This document shows positions 45,622 through 54,167 of a stretch of DNA of 64,000 nt, piece after piece (the first letter of the stretch is position 1; every line of letters begins with the position of its first letter). The translations under genes were made by a program, and so were the position numbers. The stretch is taken from assembly GCF_900100365.1 (NCBI RefSeq), contig NZ_FNKU01000002.1:62001-126000 (forward strand), given 5' to 3'. The notes below the pieces were generated by a model that was given only the letters and a program-made list of their open reading frames with translations, was not told where the DNA came from and ran no database searches. Origin of the DNA: Pseudomonas cannabina (GTDB taxonomy: Bacteria; Pseudomonadota; Gammaproteobacteria; Pseudomonadales; Pseudomonadaceae).

Positions 45622-45852
45622 CTATTGCGATTGAGCAGATCTGAGTGATTGAGCTAATGCCAGAACATCACCTGCAGCTGAAGGGGGCAGCCAGGCTTCG
45701 ACATTGACCCAATCAGCCGGGACACCCTCTAGTAGCAGCACGAGCAGGCCCAACGTATTGACGATCAAACTCCGTTTACGCCACTTCACTTTTTTGCCTG
45801 CGCCGTCTTCAGATATGCGAAGCCTATAGATCTCTGAGTTGACGATCGTCAT
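45622..45852 (-). CDS. Small hypothetical protein divergent from the bacteriocin
   Basis: 76 residues: RLRISEDGAGKKVKWRKRS, then a hydrophobic stretch LIVNTLGLLVLLLEGVPADW and WLPPSAAGDVLALAQSL. Not recognised. Its ATG is six bases from the LexA box at 45858, with no ribosome site visible, so either the transcript is nearly leaderless or the true start is further in. Confidence 0.5.
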   Translation of the reverse strand: MTIVNSEIYRLRISEDGAGKKVKWRKRSLIVNTLGLLVLLLEGVPADWVNVEAWLPPSAAGDVLALAQSLRSAQSQ

Positions 45853-45857
45853 TTTTA

Positions 45858-45873
45858 CTGTATATATATACAG
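45858..45873. promoter_or_regulatory. LexA (SOS) box
   Basis: CTGTATATATATACAG, a perfect palindrome fitting the CTGT-N8-ACAG consensus. It sits about 75 bp upstream of the bacteriocin start and next to the divergent small gene. It predicts DNA-damage induction, as for colicins. Confidence 0.88.
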
Positions 45874-45947
45874 CTATCTCATGCCTCGATACCATCAGTT
45901 CTGAGAGTGAGATTTTGCAAGGTGACCCACAAATTAAGGAGAAAGAC

Positions 45948-47948
45948 ATGTCACAGAACGAGATTACACTGCCCCCTATCATCGTTACGCCTGATCCACC
46001 ACTGCCTCAGCCTCCAGGTCCTATTCCAGGAGGTGGTGTGATTGCCAAGCCGCTGCCATGGGACGGTAAAGTGCCTGCAGACGCTGAAATTGATAAGTTC
46101 TTTAGTCAGCAAGGAATTAAAGGTGAGCAGTACACGATTTCTGTGGTGGCAACGGTAGCCACTACTCAACGAAACATTGAGCAAGCCTTTACGACCTATT
46201 TGCCGCAATTACCGGCAGACATTGACGCAGAAATTGCTGCTGCAGTCGGGCCCAATCCTTTATCCGCACTTGAAAAGGCCAAAACTGAAAAAAGTGTGGT
46301 GGATAACCTGATCACGCAGAACACTGCAGAACTGGCAAATGCCAACGCAGCAGCCAGCGCTTTTTTTGGCAGAAATGTGTTGGCAGTAGAAATTAAAAAA
46401 AGCGCAGTAGATTTTGTAAATATCTTTCAATCAAGACAAGATCGTGGCACCCCGCTCGAGGTTTTCAAAAGTTGGGAAGCGTCAGCTACCGCCGCCTATG
46501 CTGCGAAAATTATTGAGGAGAAGATCCGAATACTCACGGAAAAGTCAGCTGCACTTTTACAGACCGTGGCTACGGCGCAGGCTGAAGAGGATGCTCGCAT
46601 TGCTGCAGAGGCAGAAGCTAAACGCTTGGCTGATGAGGCAGCGGCTGCAGAGGCCAAACGCTTGGCTGATGAGGCAGCGGCTGCAGAGGCCAAACGCTTG
46701 GCTGATGAAGCAGCGGCTGCAGAAGCCAAACGCTTGGCTGATGAAGCAGCGGCTGCGGAAGCCAAACGCTTAGCTGATGAAGCAGCAGCTGCGGAAGCCA
46801 AACGCATTGCCGAAGAGCAGGCTCGTATTGCTGCAGAGGCTGTTCGGACAGCTAATACATTCCGTGCGCCTGGCCCGCTTTCGGCTACCGCTCCCGTTAT
46901 CATGACGGCTGCGGGAACGATTGCCGTTATCGAAGCGGCGACAGTTACCTTGCAAGCAGCTATCCGCTCCGCTGTTGCCGCGCTAACTAATTTAGCCGCT
47001 GGTACGGCTTCGGGGCTTTTGGTCGGCGTGTCAGCTTTGGTCTATTCACCCAAACTGGCTAACGGAGAGTTACCTGAGCGTTATGCTTTCAACACACCAT
47101 TGTCGGATCTGACGCCTGAGCTTGGTAAAGACTTGCCAGCGATTGCGGCATCTGGTGGTACTGTTGATTTGCCATTTCGACTTAGCTCTAAAACAGCAGC
47201 AGATGGGCAGTCTGAAGTTTTTGTTGTCAAGACCGATGCTTTGACAGCATCGTCGAAAGTAAGAGTGGTATCAGCTGTTCTTGATGTAGAGCAGAACACC
47301 TATAGCGTGACGACGGGAGATGTACCACCCAGGATATTGACTTGGACACCGATTGTCAGTCCTGGGAATAGCTCAACAACATCGCCTGCTGAACAGCCAG
47401 CTCCACCCGTGTATACGGGGGCTGCAGTAACGCCCGTTGAAGGGAGGATAGATGCATTCCCGGCTGTTTCAGAAGCCAGTTTTGATGATTTCATTACGGT
47501 TTTTCCGGCAGACTCTGGTTTACCACCCATCTATACGATGTTCCGGGATCGGCGAGAAGATCCGGGCGTTGCAACAGGTGTCGGTCAACCTGTATCGGGG
47601 ATCTGGCTAGGGGCTGCATCGCAAGGTGAAGGGGCTCCCATTCCATCGCAGATTGCTGATCAGCTTCGCGGCAAGGAGTTCAAGAACTTCAGAGACTTTC
47701 GGGAGAACTTCTGGAAAACTGTAGTCAATGATCCAGAGCTTGCCAAGCAATTTATTACCCCAAATAGAGATCGCATGATCACTGGTAAAGCTGCTAAGTC
47801 TAGAAAAACTGATACAGTGGGTAAACGTTCATCTTTTGAGATTCATCACATTGATGAGGTGGCAAAAAATGGAGATGTTTATAATGTTGACAATATGCGA
47901 GTATTGACGCCTAAGCGTCATATAGAAATCCATAAAGGAGTAAAATAA
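45948..47948 (+). CDS. S-type pyocin/colicin-like bacteriocin with HNH DNase domain
   Basis: 666 residues from ATG 45948 (AAGGAG upstream). The N-terminus is proline-rich (LPPIIVTPDPPLPQPPGPIP), followed by a helical part and a coiled coil built from six copies of AEAKRLADEAAA. Then comes a Pyocin_S-type translocation region (from about residue 320) and a C-terminal nuclease with GIWLGAASQGEGAPIPSQIA, then FEIHHIDEVAKNGDVYNVDN and TPKRHIEIHKG, the H-N-H metal finger of colicin E9-type DNases. It would kill related bacteria by cutting DNA after receptor-mediated entry. The immunity gene overlaps its stop. Confidence 0.93.
   Translation: MSQNEITLPPIIVTPDPPLPQPPGPIPGGGVIAKPLPWDGKVPADAEIDKFFSQQGIKGEQYTISVVATVATTQRNIEQAFTTYLPQLPADIDAEIAAAVGPNPLSALEKAKTEKSVVDNLITQNTAELANANAAASAFFGRNVLAVEIKKSAVDFVNIFQSRQDRGTPLEVFKSWEASATAAYAAKIIEEKIRILTEKSAALLQTVATAQAEEDARIAAEAEAKRLADEAAAAEAKRLADEAAAAEAKRLADEAAAAEAKRLADEAAAAEAKRLADEAAAAEAKRIAEEQARIAAEAVRTANTFRAPGPLSATAPVIMTAAGTIAVIEAATVTLQAAIRSAVAALTNLAAGTASGLLVGVSALVYSPKLANGELPERYAFNTPLSDLTPELGKDLPAIAASGGTVDLPFRLSSKTAADGQSEVFVVKTDALTASSKVRVVSAVLDVEQNTYSVTTGDVPPRILTWTPIVSPGNSSTTSPAEQPAPPVYTGAAVTPVEGRIDAFPAVSEASFDDFITVFPADSGLPPIYTMFRDRREDPGVATGVGQPVSGIWLGAASQGEGAPIPSQIADQLRGKEFKNFRDFRENFWKTVVNDPELAKQFITPNRDRMITGKAAKSRKTDTVGKRSSFEIHHIDEVAKNGDVYNVDNMRVLTPKRHIEIHKGVK
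46611..46826 (+). repeat. 36-bp tandem repeats inside the bacteriocin gene
   Basis: Five full and one partial copies of a 36-bp unit encoding AEAKRLADEAAA. They build the coiled-coil stalk. The number could vary by slippage. Confidence 0.93.
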
Positions 47949-48211
47949 TGGACCTTAAAAATAGTATTGCAGAATACACAGAGTCTGAGTTTTTGGAGTT
48001 CATGAAGGAAATATTTAAAGAGAACGTCGCCAAGACAGATGACCAACTAGACATACTCTTGGCGCATTTCGAAAAAATTACCGAGCATCCTGAAGGCACT
48101 GACCTTATTTATTATGCTTCTTCAGATGCAGATAGCACGCCTGAGAAAATTATTAATAAGGTAAAAGAGTGGCGATCCGCCAACGGTAAGCCAGGCTTCA
48201 AAACAGCTTAG
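47948..48211 (+). CDS. Colicin DNase immunity protein (Im9-like)
   Basis: An 87-residue acidic four-helix protein similar along its whole length to Im9: IAEYTESEFLEFMKEIF, ILLAHFEKITEHPEGTDLIYY (with the paired tyrosines of helix III that contact the nuclease), and KEWRSANGKPGFKTA. It binds and blocks the DNase. It starts in a TAATG overlap with the bacteriocin. The stop TAG uses the TA of the TTA target plus the first G of a MITE, so the end was set by that insertion. Confidence 0.93.
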   Translation: MDLKNSIAEYTESEFLEFMKEIFKENVAKTDDQLDILLAHFEKITEHPEGTDLIYYASSDADSTPEKIINKVKEWRSANGKPGFKTA

Positions 48212-48310
48212 GGAGGCGCTGATTTATTCGATTTTTCGTCCCTGCAACGCTCTGGAGGCCTTGATTTATCTGGGGGCAACAGCTGGGTTTTAGAATAAAT
48301 CAGCGTCTCC
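48211..48310. repeat. MITE-B copy 3
   Basis: 100 bp, the same element as at 25028, flanked by TTA on both sides. Its first base completes the stop codon of the immunity gene. Confidence 0.88.
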
Positions 48311-48313
48311 TTA

Positions 48314-48401
48314 GCTTAAGTAAGTGCTGATTTATTTATTGCTCCCTATAAATCAAGGCGTGAGGCTTGACGGAGTGAAAACGGAATAAATCCGCGGTTC
48401 C
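48314..48401. repeat. MITE-C, related miniature element
   Basis: About 88 bp with ends of the type GTGCTGATTTATTTATT and, reversed, GGAACCGCGGATTTATTCCG, with inner inverted segments around ATAAATCAAGGCGTGAGGC. It is related to MITE-B by its GCTGATTTATT end and lies between MITE-B and an IS5 copy. Only one copy is in the window. Confidence 0.6.
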
Positions 48402-48404
48402 TTA

Positions 48405-49614
48405 AGGAGACGCTGAACAATTAACCCGTTCGCACCGTCCCCATTTCCAAGCCGGTTTTTTTCAACCTGCCGGCCTTATTTTACGTTTCTCGAGCAGATT
48501 TCTGCCCTCATTTTGCTGAAAGGCGGGCCAGTCCCGCCTTTCAGACGGATTTATCCTGCCGTCTGTTGTAAATACCGCTTGGCCAGCATCAGATTGGCCA
48601 ACCCAAACAAACTGAACAACTGCGCTGTATTCTTTTCCAGCCCACGGTAGCGAACCTTGCGATGATTGAAGCGCACCTTGATTACCTGGAAGGGGTGCTC
48701 GACCTTGGCACGCAGTTGCGCCTTGGCATATTCAATTTTGCGCTTGACCCGATACAGCACGCTGCCTTCGCCGTGCTGCTTGTAACTGCTTGGCCGTTCT
48801 GCAATCGACCAGATAACGTCCCGTTCAGCATGCTCCGGTCGCTTGGCCGCACCGGTGTATCCAGCGTCACCCGAAACATAGGTTTCGTCACCGTGAAGCA
48901 ACTGGCCAACCTGGGTGACATCCGCCACGTTAGCGGCCGTCCCTACTACGCTGTGCACCAGCCCCGACGTGGCGTCTACACCAATGTGGGCCTTCATCCC
49001 AAAGTGCCATTGATTGCCTTTCCTGGCCTGATGCATCTCAGGATCACGCTTGCCTTCTCGGTTCTTGACCGAGGGCGGCGCGGCGATCAGAGTAGCGTCG
49101 ACGATAGTGCCTTCCTTGAGCAGCAGCCCCCGGCTGGCCAGATGCTGGTTAATCGTTTCAAACAGCAGCCGGGTTAGCTGATGGACTTCCAGCAAGCGGC
49201 GAAAACGCAGCAAGGTGGTGGCATCCGGTGCAGACTCGCGACCCAGGTCGATACCCATAAAACCGCGGATGGCCTGGCTGTCGTAGACGGCATCTTCGCA
49301 ACCTTCATCGGAGAAACCGAAACACTGCTGCACGACGTACATGCGCAACATGCGCGACACCCCTATCGCAGGGCGTCCGCGCTTGCCTGCGGTGTTGCTA
49401 TAAAACGGCGCCACTTGCGCCTCCAGCAGGGCCCAGGGCACCAACTGTTCAAGGTCAGCCAGGAAGCGATCTCGGCGAGTCTGCTTTTTCTTGCCGGTAT
49501 ATTCGAGTTCGGAGAAGGTCTTCTGCACGCGCGTAACGCTCACGGAGAGGGAGGCTGTTGAAGGAACATAGTGTGCCAAGGGTGGGGACAGTTGGCTATT
49601 TTTGCAGCGCCTCC
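48405..49614 (-). mobile_element. IS5-family insertion sequence, copy 2
   Basis: 1,210 bp, nearly identical to 25396-26605. The left flank is TTA and the right is ATA. It lies 49 bp upstream of the polygalacturonase start and so probably replaced that gene's promoter region. Confidence 0.9.
48551..49543 (-). CDS. IS5-family transposase, copy 2
   Basis: A 330-residue transposase identical in sequence to the copy at 25542. The frame is open about 180 bases further upstream because of one base change (TAA to TAT), but the true start should be the GTG at 49543. Confidence 0.9.
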   Translation of the reverse strand: MSVTRVQKTFSELEYTGKKKQTRRDRFLADLEQLVPWALLEAQVAPFYSNTAGKRGRPAIGVSRMLRMYVVQQCFGFSDEGCEDAVYDSQAIRGFMGIDLGRESAPDATTLLRFRRLLEVHQLTRLLFETINQHLASRGLLLKEGTIVDATLIAAPPSVKNREGKRDPEMHQARKGNQWHFGMKAHIGVDATSGLVHSVVGTAANVADVTQVGQLLHGDETYVSGDAGYTGAAKRPEHAERDVIWSIAERPSSYKQHGEGSVLYRVKRKIEYAKAQLRAKVEHPFQVIKVRFNHRKVRYRGLEKNTAQLFSLFGLANLMLAKRYLQQTAG

Positions 49615-49663
49615 ATAAGTGTCGGTGGCGCTCATTGGTCAAAAAATAGGTAGGAAAGCTTTC

Positions 49664-51280
49664 ATGAACATGCAATCTTTCATTACGGCGGGGCAAAAAT
49701 ACGGTGCCCGCACGTTTCGGCACGTATTCTGGATAGCCACTTCCGTGGGTATTTCGCTTACTGTCACTTTACCCACGCAGGCGGCCAGCGACGCTGCAGT
49801 AGTCACGTCCTGGGGCAGGGTAAGCGAGCCATCCAGCCCGCCAGTTTGCAAGCAGATACAGGCCACACTAACGCCCAGGAACGGCTCACTGGACAGTGTC
49901 GACAGTGCGGCGCTCGACTCCCGACCTGACCAGGACAGAATCCAGAGTGCAATCGACGGTTGTGCCGCCGGACAAGCCGTCCAGCTTGTCAAGGGCACAG
50001 GTGACAACTCAGCGTTCCTCAGCGGTCCTCTGCAACTGAAGTCCGGCGTTACGCTGTGGGTCGACGAGGGCGTTACGCTTTTCGCGTCACGCAACCCCAA
50101 AGACTATGACAACGGCAAGGGCACCTGCGGAGTGACCACGGTCGCCAATCAGGACGCCTGCAGCTCGCTGATTTCTGCAAAAAACACCCGCGCCAGCGGC
50201 GTGATAGGAAAAGGCGTGATTGATGGTCGCGGCGGGAGTCTGCTTACCTCAGGGGCAAATGCCAATCTGCGTAGCTGGTGGGACCTTGTTTACCAGAAGA
50301 CCTTGTCCAATGCTTACCAGCAAAAACCGCGCCTGATTCAGGTCAGTGGGGGGACAGACTTTGTCATCCAGGGGCTAACGCTGCAAAACGCGCCGGCCTT
50401 CAACATTGTGACTGACGGCGTGACAGGGGTGACTGTCTGGGGGATCAAGATTTTGAATCCCAGCCGCGTCTATACGGTTGAGGGTTATCACTGCCCGACC
50501 GGTTCGACGCCCGACCAGAAGACACCGGGCACCTGCTTTACCCCGGAAACCGTGAAGAACACCGATGGCTTCGACCCCGGCCAATCAAACAAGGTACTGC
50601 TGGCCTACTCCTATATCAGTACAGGCGATGACAACGTAGCGATAAAGTCCAGCCGCCTCCCCGGCAGCCGGGACCTGATGTTCGCGCACAATCACTTCTA
50701 CTATGGGCACGGCTTGTCCATCGGCAGTGAAACCAACGGCGGCGTACACAATGTCAGCGTTGTGGATCTGGCAGCAGATGGCGCAGACAGCCAAGACGGC
50801 ATTGGACTGAGAATAAAGTCAGGAGCCAAGAGCGGAGGAGCCGTAGACAGCGTCAGCTACGCGAACATATGCATGCGCAACGTCAAATTCCCGCTGGTGT
50901 TCGACACTCACTATGGCAGCGCCAGCGGAACCTCGTACCCTGACTTCAGCGGTATCACTGTCAAAGGCTTCCACTACTTGGGCAGCCCGAGATTCGGTGG
51001 CGGCAAAACGACGTTTGGCGGCTACAACGACAACGGCCAGAAACGCCCGATTTCCATCACGCTGGATAACGTTGTCTTTGACGGAACCCAACCCAGCTTC
51101 ACCGGACTCACCTCGACCCACTTCATATTGGGGCCTGGACCGGTCAGTTTCGCCAACAAACTGGTGCCTTCGATAAAGGATGACATCACGGTGACCGGAA
51201 GTCCTGGTAACGGAACACCGGTCGATTGCACGGCAGCGTTCGTACCGATGAAATCCGTGGTGCCTGAGGCTCCGTTCTAG
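49664..51280 (+). CDS. Secreted polygalacturonase (GH28)
   Basis: About 538 residues from ATG 49664 with a long signal peptide (basic ARTFRH, hydrophobic VFWIATSVGISLTVTLP, cleavage after TQAAS). All GH28 motifs are present: NTDGFD, GDDNVAIKS (paired Asp), GHGLSIGSE (His) and LRIKSG. It degrades pectin in plant cell walls after secretion. It resembles the PehA-type exo/endo enzymes of plant-pathogenic bacteria; the mode of attack cannot be told by eye. Its upstream region is cut by an IS5 copy. Confidence 0.92.
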   Translation: MNMQSFITAGQKYGARTFRHVFWIATSVGISLTVTLPTQAASDAAVVTSWGRVSEPSSPPVCKQIQATLTPRNGSLDSVDSAALDSRPDQDRIQSAIDGCAAGQAVQLVKGTGDNSAFLSGPLQLKSGVTLWVDEGVTLFASRNPKDYDNGKGTCGVTTVANQDACSSLISAKNTRASGVIGKGVIDGRGGSLLTSGANANLRSWWDLVYQKTLSNAYQQKPRLIQVSGGTDFVIQGLTLQNAPAFNIVTDGVTGVTVWGIKILNPSRVYTVEGYHCPTGSTPDQKTPGTCFTPETVKNTDGFDPGQSNKVLLAYSYISTGDDNVAIKSSRLPGSRDLMFAHNHFYYGHGLSIGSETNGGVHNVSVVDLAADGADSQDGIGLRIKSGAKSGGAVDSVSYANICMRNVKFPLVFDTHYGSASGTSYPDFSGITVKGFHYLGSPRFGGGKTTFGGYNDNGQKRPISITLDNVVFDGTQPSFTGLTSTHFILGPGPVSFANKLVPSIKDDITVTGSPGNGTPVDCTAAFVPMKSVVPEAPF

Positions 51281-51404
51281 GGGGCCGGAGAGCAATGGAA
51301 CAGCCAACCGACTTAAGGAGCCGCAGGACTCTCCTGCGCTCACGGTATTTAATTGCACTTTCTGTTCCATTGCACCCCTGACCCCAAAAATGGGGTTTGG
51401 GGAT
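51281..51404. other. Spacer with terminator-like hairpin
   Basis: No gene. GACCCCAAAAATGGGGTTT at about 51381-51399 forms a hairpin that could end either the polygalacturonase or the reverse-strand antitoxin relic. CAATGGAACAG near 51294 and CTGTTCCATTG near 51361 form a longer inverted repeat. Confidence 0.45.
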
Positions 51405-51620
51405 CAGTGCATTCGAGCTGTCATGTCCACGCCCAAGGCTCTCATTACCGTCAACATGGTTTTTAAGGTTGGATTGACCGGTAAAGCTGCTCTCGAGACA
51501 GACCTGTCTCACGCGCAAGCTCGGTCATCCCTTTGGCCCTTGCGACAACCCCCATAGCCTTCACGATGTACTCCGCATCCCCCGTCTCAAAGGCGTCAGA
51601 GATAAAAATCGCGATTGCTT
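51405..51620 (-). pseudogene. HigA-like antitoxin relic
   Basis: On the reverse strand one frame reads VVARAKGMTELARETGLSRE and QLYRS (helix-turn-helix of HigA2-type addiction antidotes). After a small deletion near 51485 the next frame gives NPTLKTMLTVMRALGVDMTA and RMH, then stop at 51405. The N-terminus is lost in an IS801 end. No toxin partner is present. Confidence 0.68.
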
Positions 51621-51622
51621 CA

Positions 51623-51649
51623 ATGCATAGGAATTTCAAAATGCCTATG
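51623..51649 (-). mobile_element. IS801 origin-end fragment
   Basis: ATGCATAGGAATTTC through CAAAATGCCTATG, the terminal hairpin of the IS801-like element in reverse orientation, cut after 27 bp by the recombination unit starting at 51650. Confidence 0.8.
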
Positions 51650-52283
51650 TGTAGCGGCCTGCAATCGAAATGGCCCGGACCTGCAATCATCGCGTTTTTC
51701 GACCAGGATTGATTGCATCTATCCGAGCCAGCAAACCGGGATTATTTGCGAATGAACCTGCGTTCATCTGGTTCGACCTGCAATCGATTGTCATGAACCG
51801 GAATTATTTGCGAGTGATCGCTCGCCGCTTATGTCTCATTTGAGCACACCCTTGTGAGACGTATGGCCGAGACGCTTTTTGCGTCTCAATAGGGCGGTTT
51901 TTAATTTTTGATACAGTACGTTCACAAATTCTAGAGTCTAAAGAGACAAACTTGACGATGGCACCTTACGGAGGTAAGAGGTTGGAGCTTCCAACAGCAG
52001 CGCTACCGGGCTACCGGACTGAATCGTGTGATCGCAGTACAGGGTGCGGAGCAATGAAACAGAAAGTGCACTAAGCCGAGTGCATCCGCGTAAACCCCGC
52101 TAAAATCATCGGTTTTCAGTCGCATTTAATCCTGGTCGGCCGCTCTCGATTGCAGGTCGAAGTGGGTGGATGCAGGTTCGTTTGCAGTCAATGCTGGTTC
52201 GCGGTGCCGGATAGACGCAATTAATCCCGGTCGAAAAACGCGATGATTGCAGGTCCGGGCCATTTCGATTGCAGGTCGTTACA
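51650..52283. mobile_element. Intact 634-bp non-coding recombination unit
   Basis: It is bounded by TGTAGCGGCCTGCAATCG on the left and TGTAACGACCTGCAATCG on the reverse strand at the right. The terminal 75 or so bases of the two ends are near-identical inverted repeats. Each end then holds seven short motifs in the order A-A-B-B-A-A-B (A about ACCTGCAATC, B about CCGGGATTAATTGC). The middle has hairpins such as GAGACGCTTTTTGCGTCTC but no gene. The left flank is CCTATG within an IS801 hairpin, the right flank GGTACTG inside an effector gene. Iterated motifs of this kind suggest binding sites for a tyrosine recombinase supplied elsewhere. Separate halves of the unit are at 39456-39729 and 55073-55432. 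Confidence 0.78.
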
Positions 52284-52677
52284 GGTACTGCGTATTTTCC
52301 GTAGCGCCGTCTTCAATCCAATCGAAGCCATCGCTCTGAACGCGTTGGCGCTTGGCGGGCGTGTCAACGTTCCCGGGCTATTTGATTCCGACAATGCCAA
52401 GCATGCACGCGTGGTACAAACCATCCTTGCGCGGGCCAGCCAGCACATGGAAGCTGGAGACCGTGACATTTCCGCAGAGGAGCTACATCAAATGCTGGCT
52501 CCCCGGAGCGAGTTCCTGCGCCATGTGGGATCTGCGATTGTCAACGGCATGAATGCCAGCTTTGAGGCAATTCCCGCCCTGGTTCGGAAGCTTGGATACG
52601 GTGAGGCTCCATTGGCCGAACGTATTCCGTATCAAGACCTGGCTGTGCCCGACACGTCGCGGCAGCCCGCACCCTGA
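52284..52677 (+). pseudogene. Probable hopD1 (XopB-like) effector, 3' fragment
   Basis: About 125 in-frame residues ending AERIPYQDLAVPDTSRQPAP, with no start of its own because the unit replaced the 5' part. From memory this matches the C-terminus of HopD1, which in tomato strain DC3000 lies beside hopQ1, also the neighbour here. The identity is moderately sure; the truncation is certain. It converges on hopQ1. Confidence 0.6.
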
Positions 52678-52793
52678 ATCAATAGTCGACGCGATCTACT
52701 GGACTTCACGAGCAGCCGTCAGGCGGGTAGCATGGTTTTTCATCGTGCTACCCTCGCCATCGCGGATGGTCCCACATTTGTCGGCACTACGGG

Positions 52794-54137
52794 TCAATCT
52801 GGGGCTACCGTCGACTGGGCAAGCGCAGATTTGGCTAAAGCGGACATCAATAACCTTGCTTTCTCTGGATGCGTCACATCATCTGGACCTACTTGCTCTA
52901 CAACACCAAATCCTTCTGTGTGTATAGCTTTTGGTTTAAATAGCAGTTTTGCCGCCCCTGGCACTGAGGCCAGTAATGTCAGAGGATCATACAGGTTTAG
53001 CTTCGTCACCTTAGGCCAGATATCTTCAAACGAACTCTCTTTATTTTTATCCAGTTGTGCTGCTTCAATCTGTGCATTCGGCATGAACGTCCGAAAGAAC
53101 CATGAGTCATCCAACCCGGGAAGCAATCCAGCTTGAATACCTTCCCAGAGGCCTTTCAACGCACTCTTCTGAACGTCTCTCAGGTAGTGGCCTACTGGAT
53201 GTCCGCTCCCCGCTATCCCTTCGTAAAATGAAGGCGAAACCGCCGTTTTATAGGCCGCCTCCTTTGTCACTATACGAAGTGGAATGCCAAGCTCCTGCGC
53301 TTTCCGATAAAGACTGCGCGCAGCATCCATGTCGGTCGCATTGTTGTAAGCGCGTGCATCAGGCTGTACAAAACCATCTGCGTCCTTTAAAGGCTCGACG
53401 CCGCCCATGATGGTGATGTCATCAACCCGTTCGCGCACCATATCCGGGCAGGTAGTGATGAGAGCATTGATATCACTCATGCCTGCAATTACGACAATAC
53501 CGACTCCATGTGGCGCACGGGCCAAGCGCCTGCTCATGTCCTGCAAGCTGTCACGGTGTATTTCACCAGGTCCAGCCCTTAAAGCATGACCTTCCAGTAA
53601 AAATTTGGCATGTTCCTTCGACTGAAGCGAATTCATCGCGTAATCCCGACCACGCGACACATGCACGTCATGCAACCCAAGCTTGTTGAACACGCCTTTG
53701 GCCATCTCGGCACGTTGAGAGCGAACTTCAGCATCACCCAGTGTTGCCACTACGTCCGTGATGTGCACAAAGCCCTCAGCCTGCAATTGCTTGCCCAAGG
53801 TGTAGGTCACGACATCATCCGGGTCCTTGTTAGGATCAGTGAAAAACCACGTATCCTTAGGTAACCGGGGCTTGTGTAATCTCAGTTCATTGATGGCCAT
53901 GTTTTCGTCTGAGGTCAGATGAGAGTTACAGGCTCCCACTTGTGCAAGCATCGTGCGCTGTGCCGCAGTCAATAAAGCTGGCGCACTTTTCGACCGCTCC
54001 AAAACTGGGCTGCTCATGCTTGCTTGCTGAGAAAGTGCTGATTGCACGCTACTTTCCGATGGGGTACGTGATATTTGTTTTAACTGATCTAGGATGAGAC
54101 GTGAGGTGGTATGGCCTGCGGTGATAGGACGATGCAT
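52794..54137 (-). CDS. hopQ1: Type III effector HopQ1
   Basis: A 447-residue full-length HopQ1 (XopQ family). The N-terminus (MHRPITAGHTTSRLILDQ) is the secretion region, and RSKSAP near residue 50 is the known 14-3-3 binding site. A nucleoside-hydrolase-like domain follows, with FTDPNKDPDDVVTY for the calcium/substrate aspartates and GIVVIAGMSDINALI. The protein is injected into plant cells and is recognised in Nicotiana. A ribosome site AGGAGGT precedes the ATG. An hrp-box-like promoter lies about 30 bp upstream, so it is probably expressed although an IS801-like element is inserted 97 bp before the start. Confidence 0.94.
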   Translation of the reverse strand: MHRPITAGHTTSRLILDQLKQISRTPSESSVQSALSQQASMSSPVLERSKSAPALLTAAQRTMLAQVGACNSHLTSDENMAINELRLHKPRLPKDTWFFTDPNKDPDDVVTYTLGKQLQAEGFVHITDVVATLGDAEVRSQRAEMAKGVFNKLGLHDVHVSRGRDYAMNSLQSKEHAKFLLEGHALRAGPGEIHRDSLQDMSRRLARAPHGVGIVVIAGMSDINALITTCPDMVRERVDDITIMGGVEPLKDADGFVQPDARAYNNATDMDAARSLYRKAQELGIPLRIVTKEAAYKTAVSPSFYEGIAGSGHPVGHYLRDVQKSALKGLWEGIQAGLLPGLDDSWFFRTFMPNAQIEAAQLDKNKESSFEDIWPKVTKLNLYDPLTLLASVPGAAKLLFKPKAIHTEGFGVVEQVGPDDVTHPEKARLLMSALAKSALAQSTVAPD

Positions 54138-54167
54138 TGAGTCGACCTCCTGGATAGATGAACCTGC

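Noticed and set aside
45296..45634. Forward frame in the GC-rich region
   Set aside because: Arginine-rich composition with no ribosome site; inverted repeats explain the region better.
46611..46826. Regular 36-bp repeats suggesting a CRISPR array
   Set aside because: There are no spacers; the repeats are in frame and encode AEAKRLADEAAA in the bacteriocin coiled coil.
49544..49723. N-terminal extension of the second IS5 transposase
   Set aside because: It is caused by a single stop-removing base change and is absent in the identical copy at 25542.
53102..53410. Forward frames opposite hopQ1
   Set aside because: hopQ1 on the reverse strand is full length and unmistakable.
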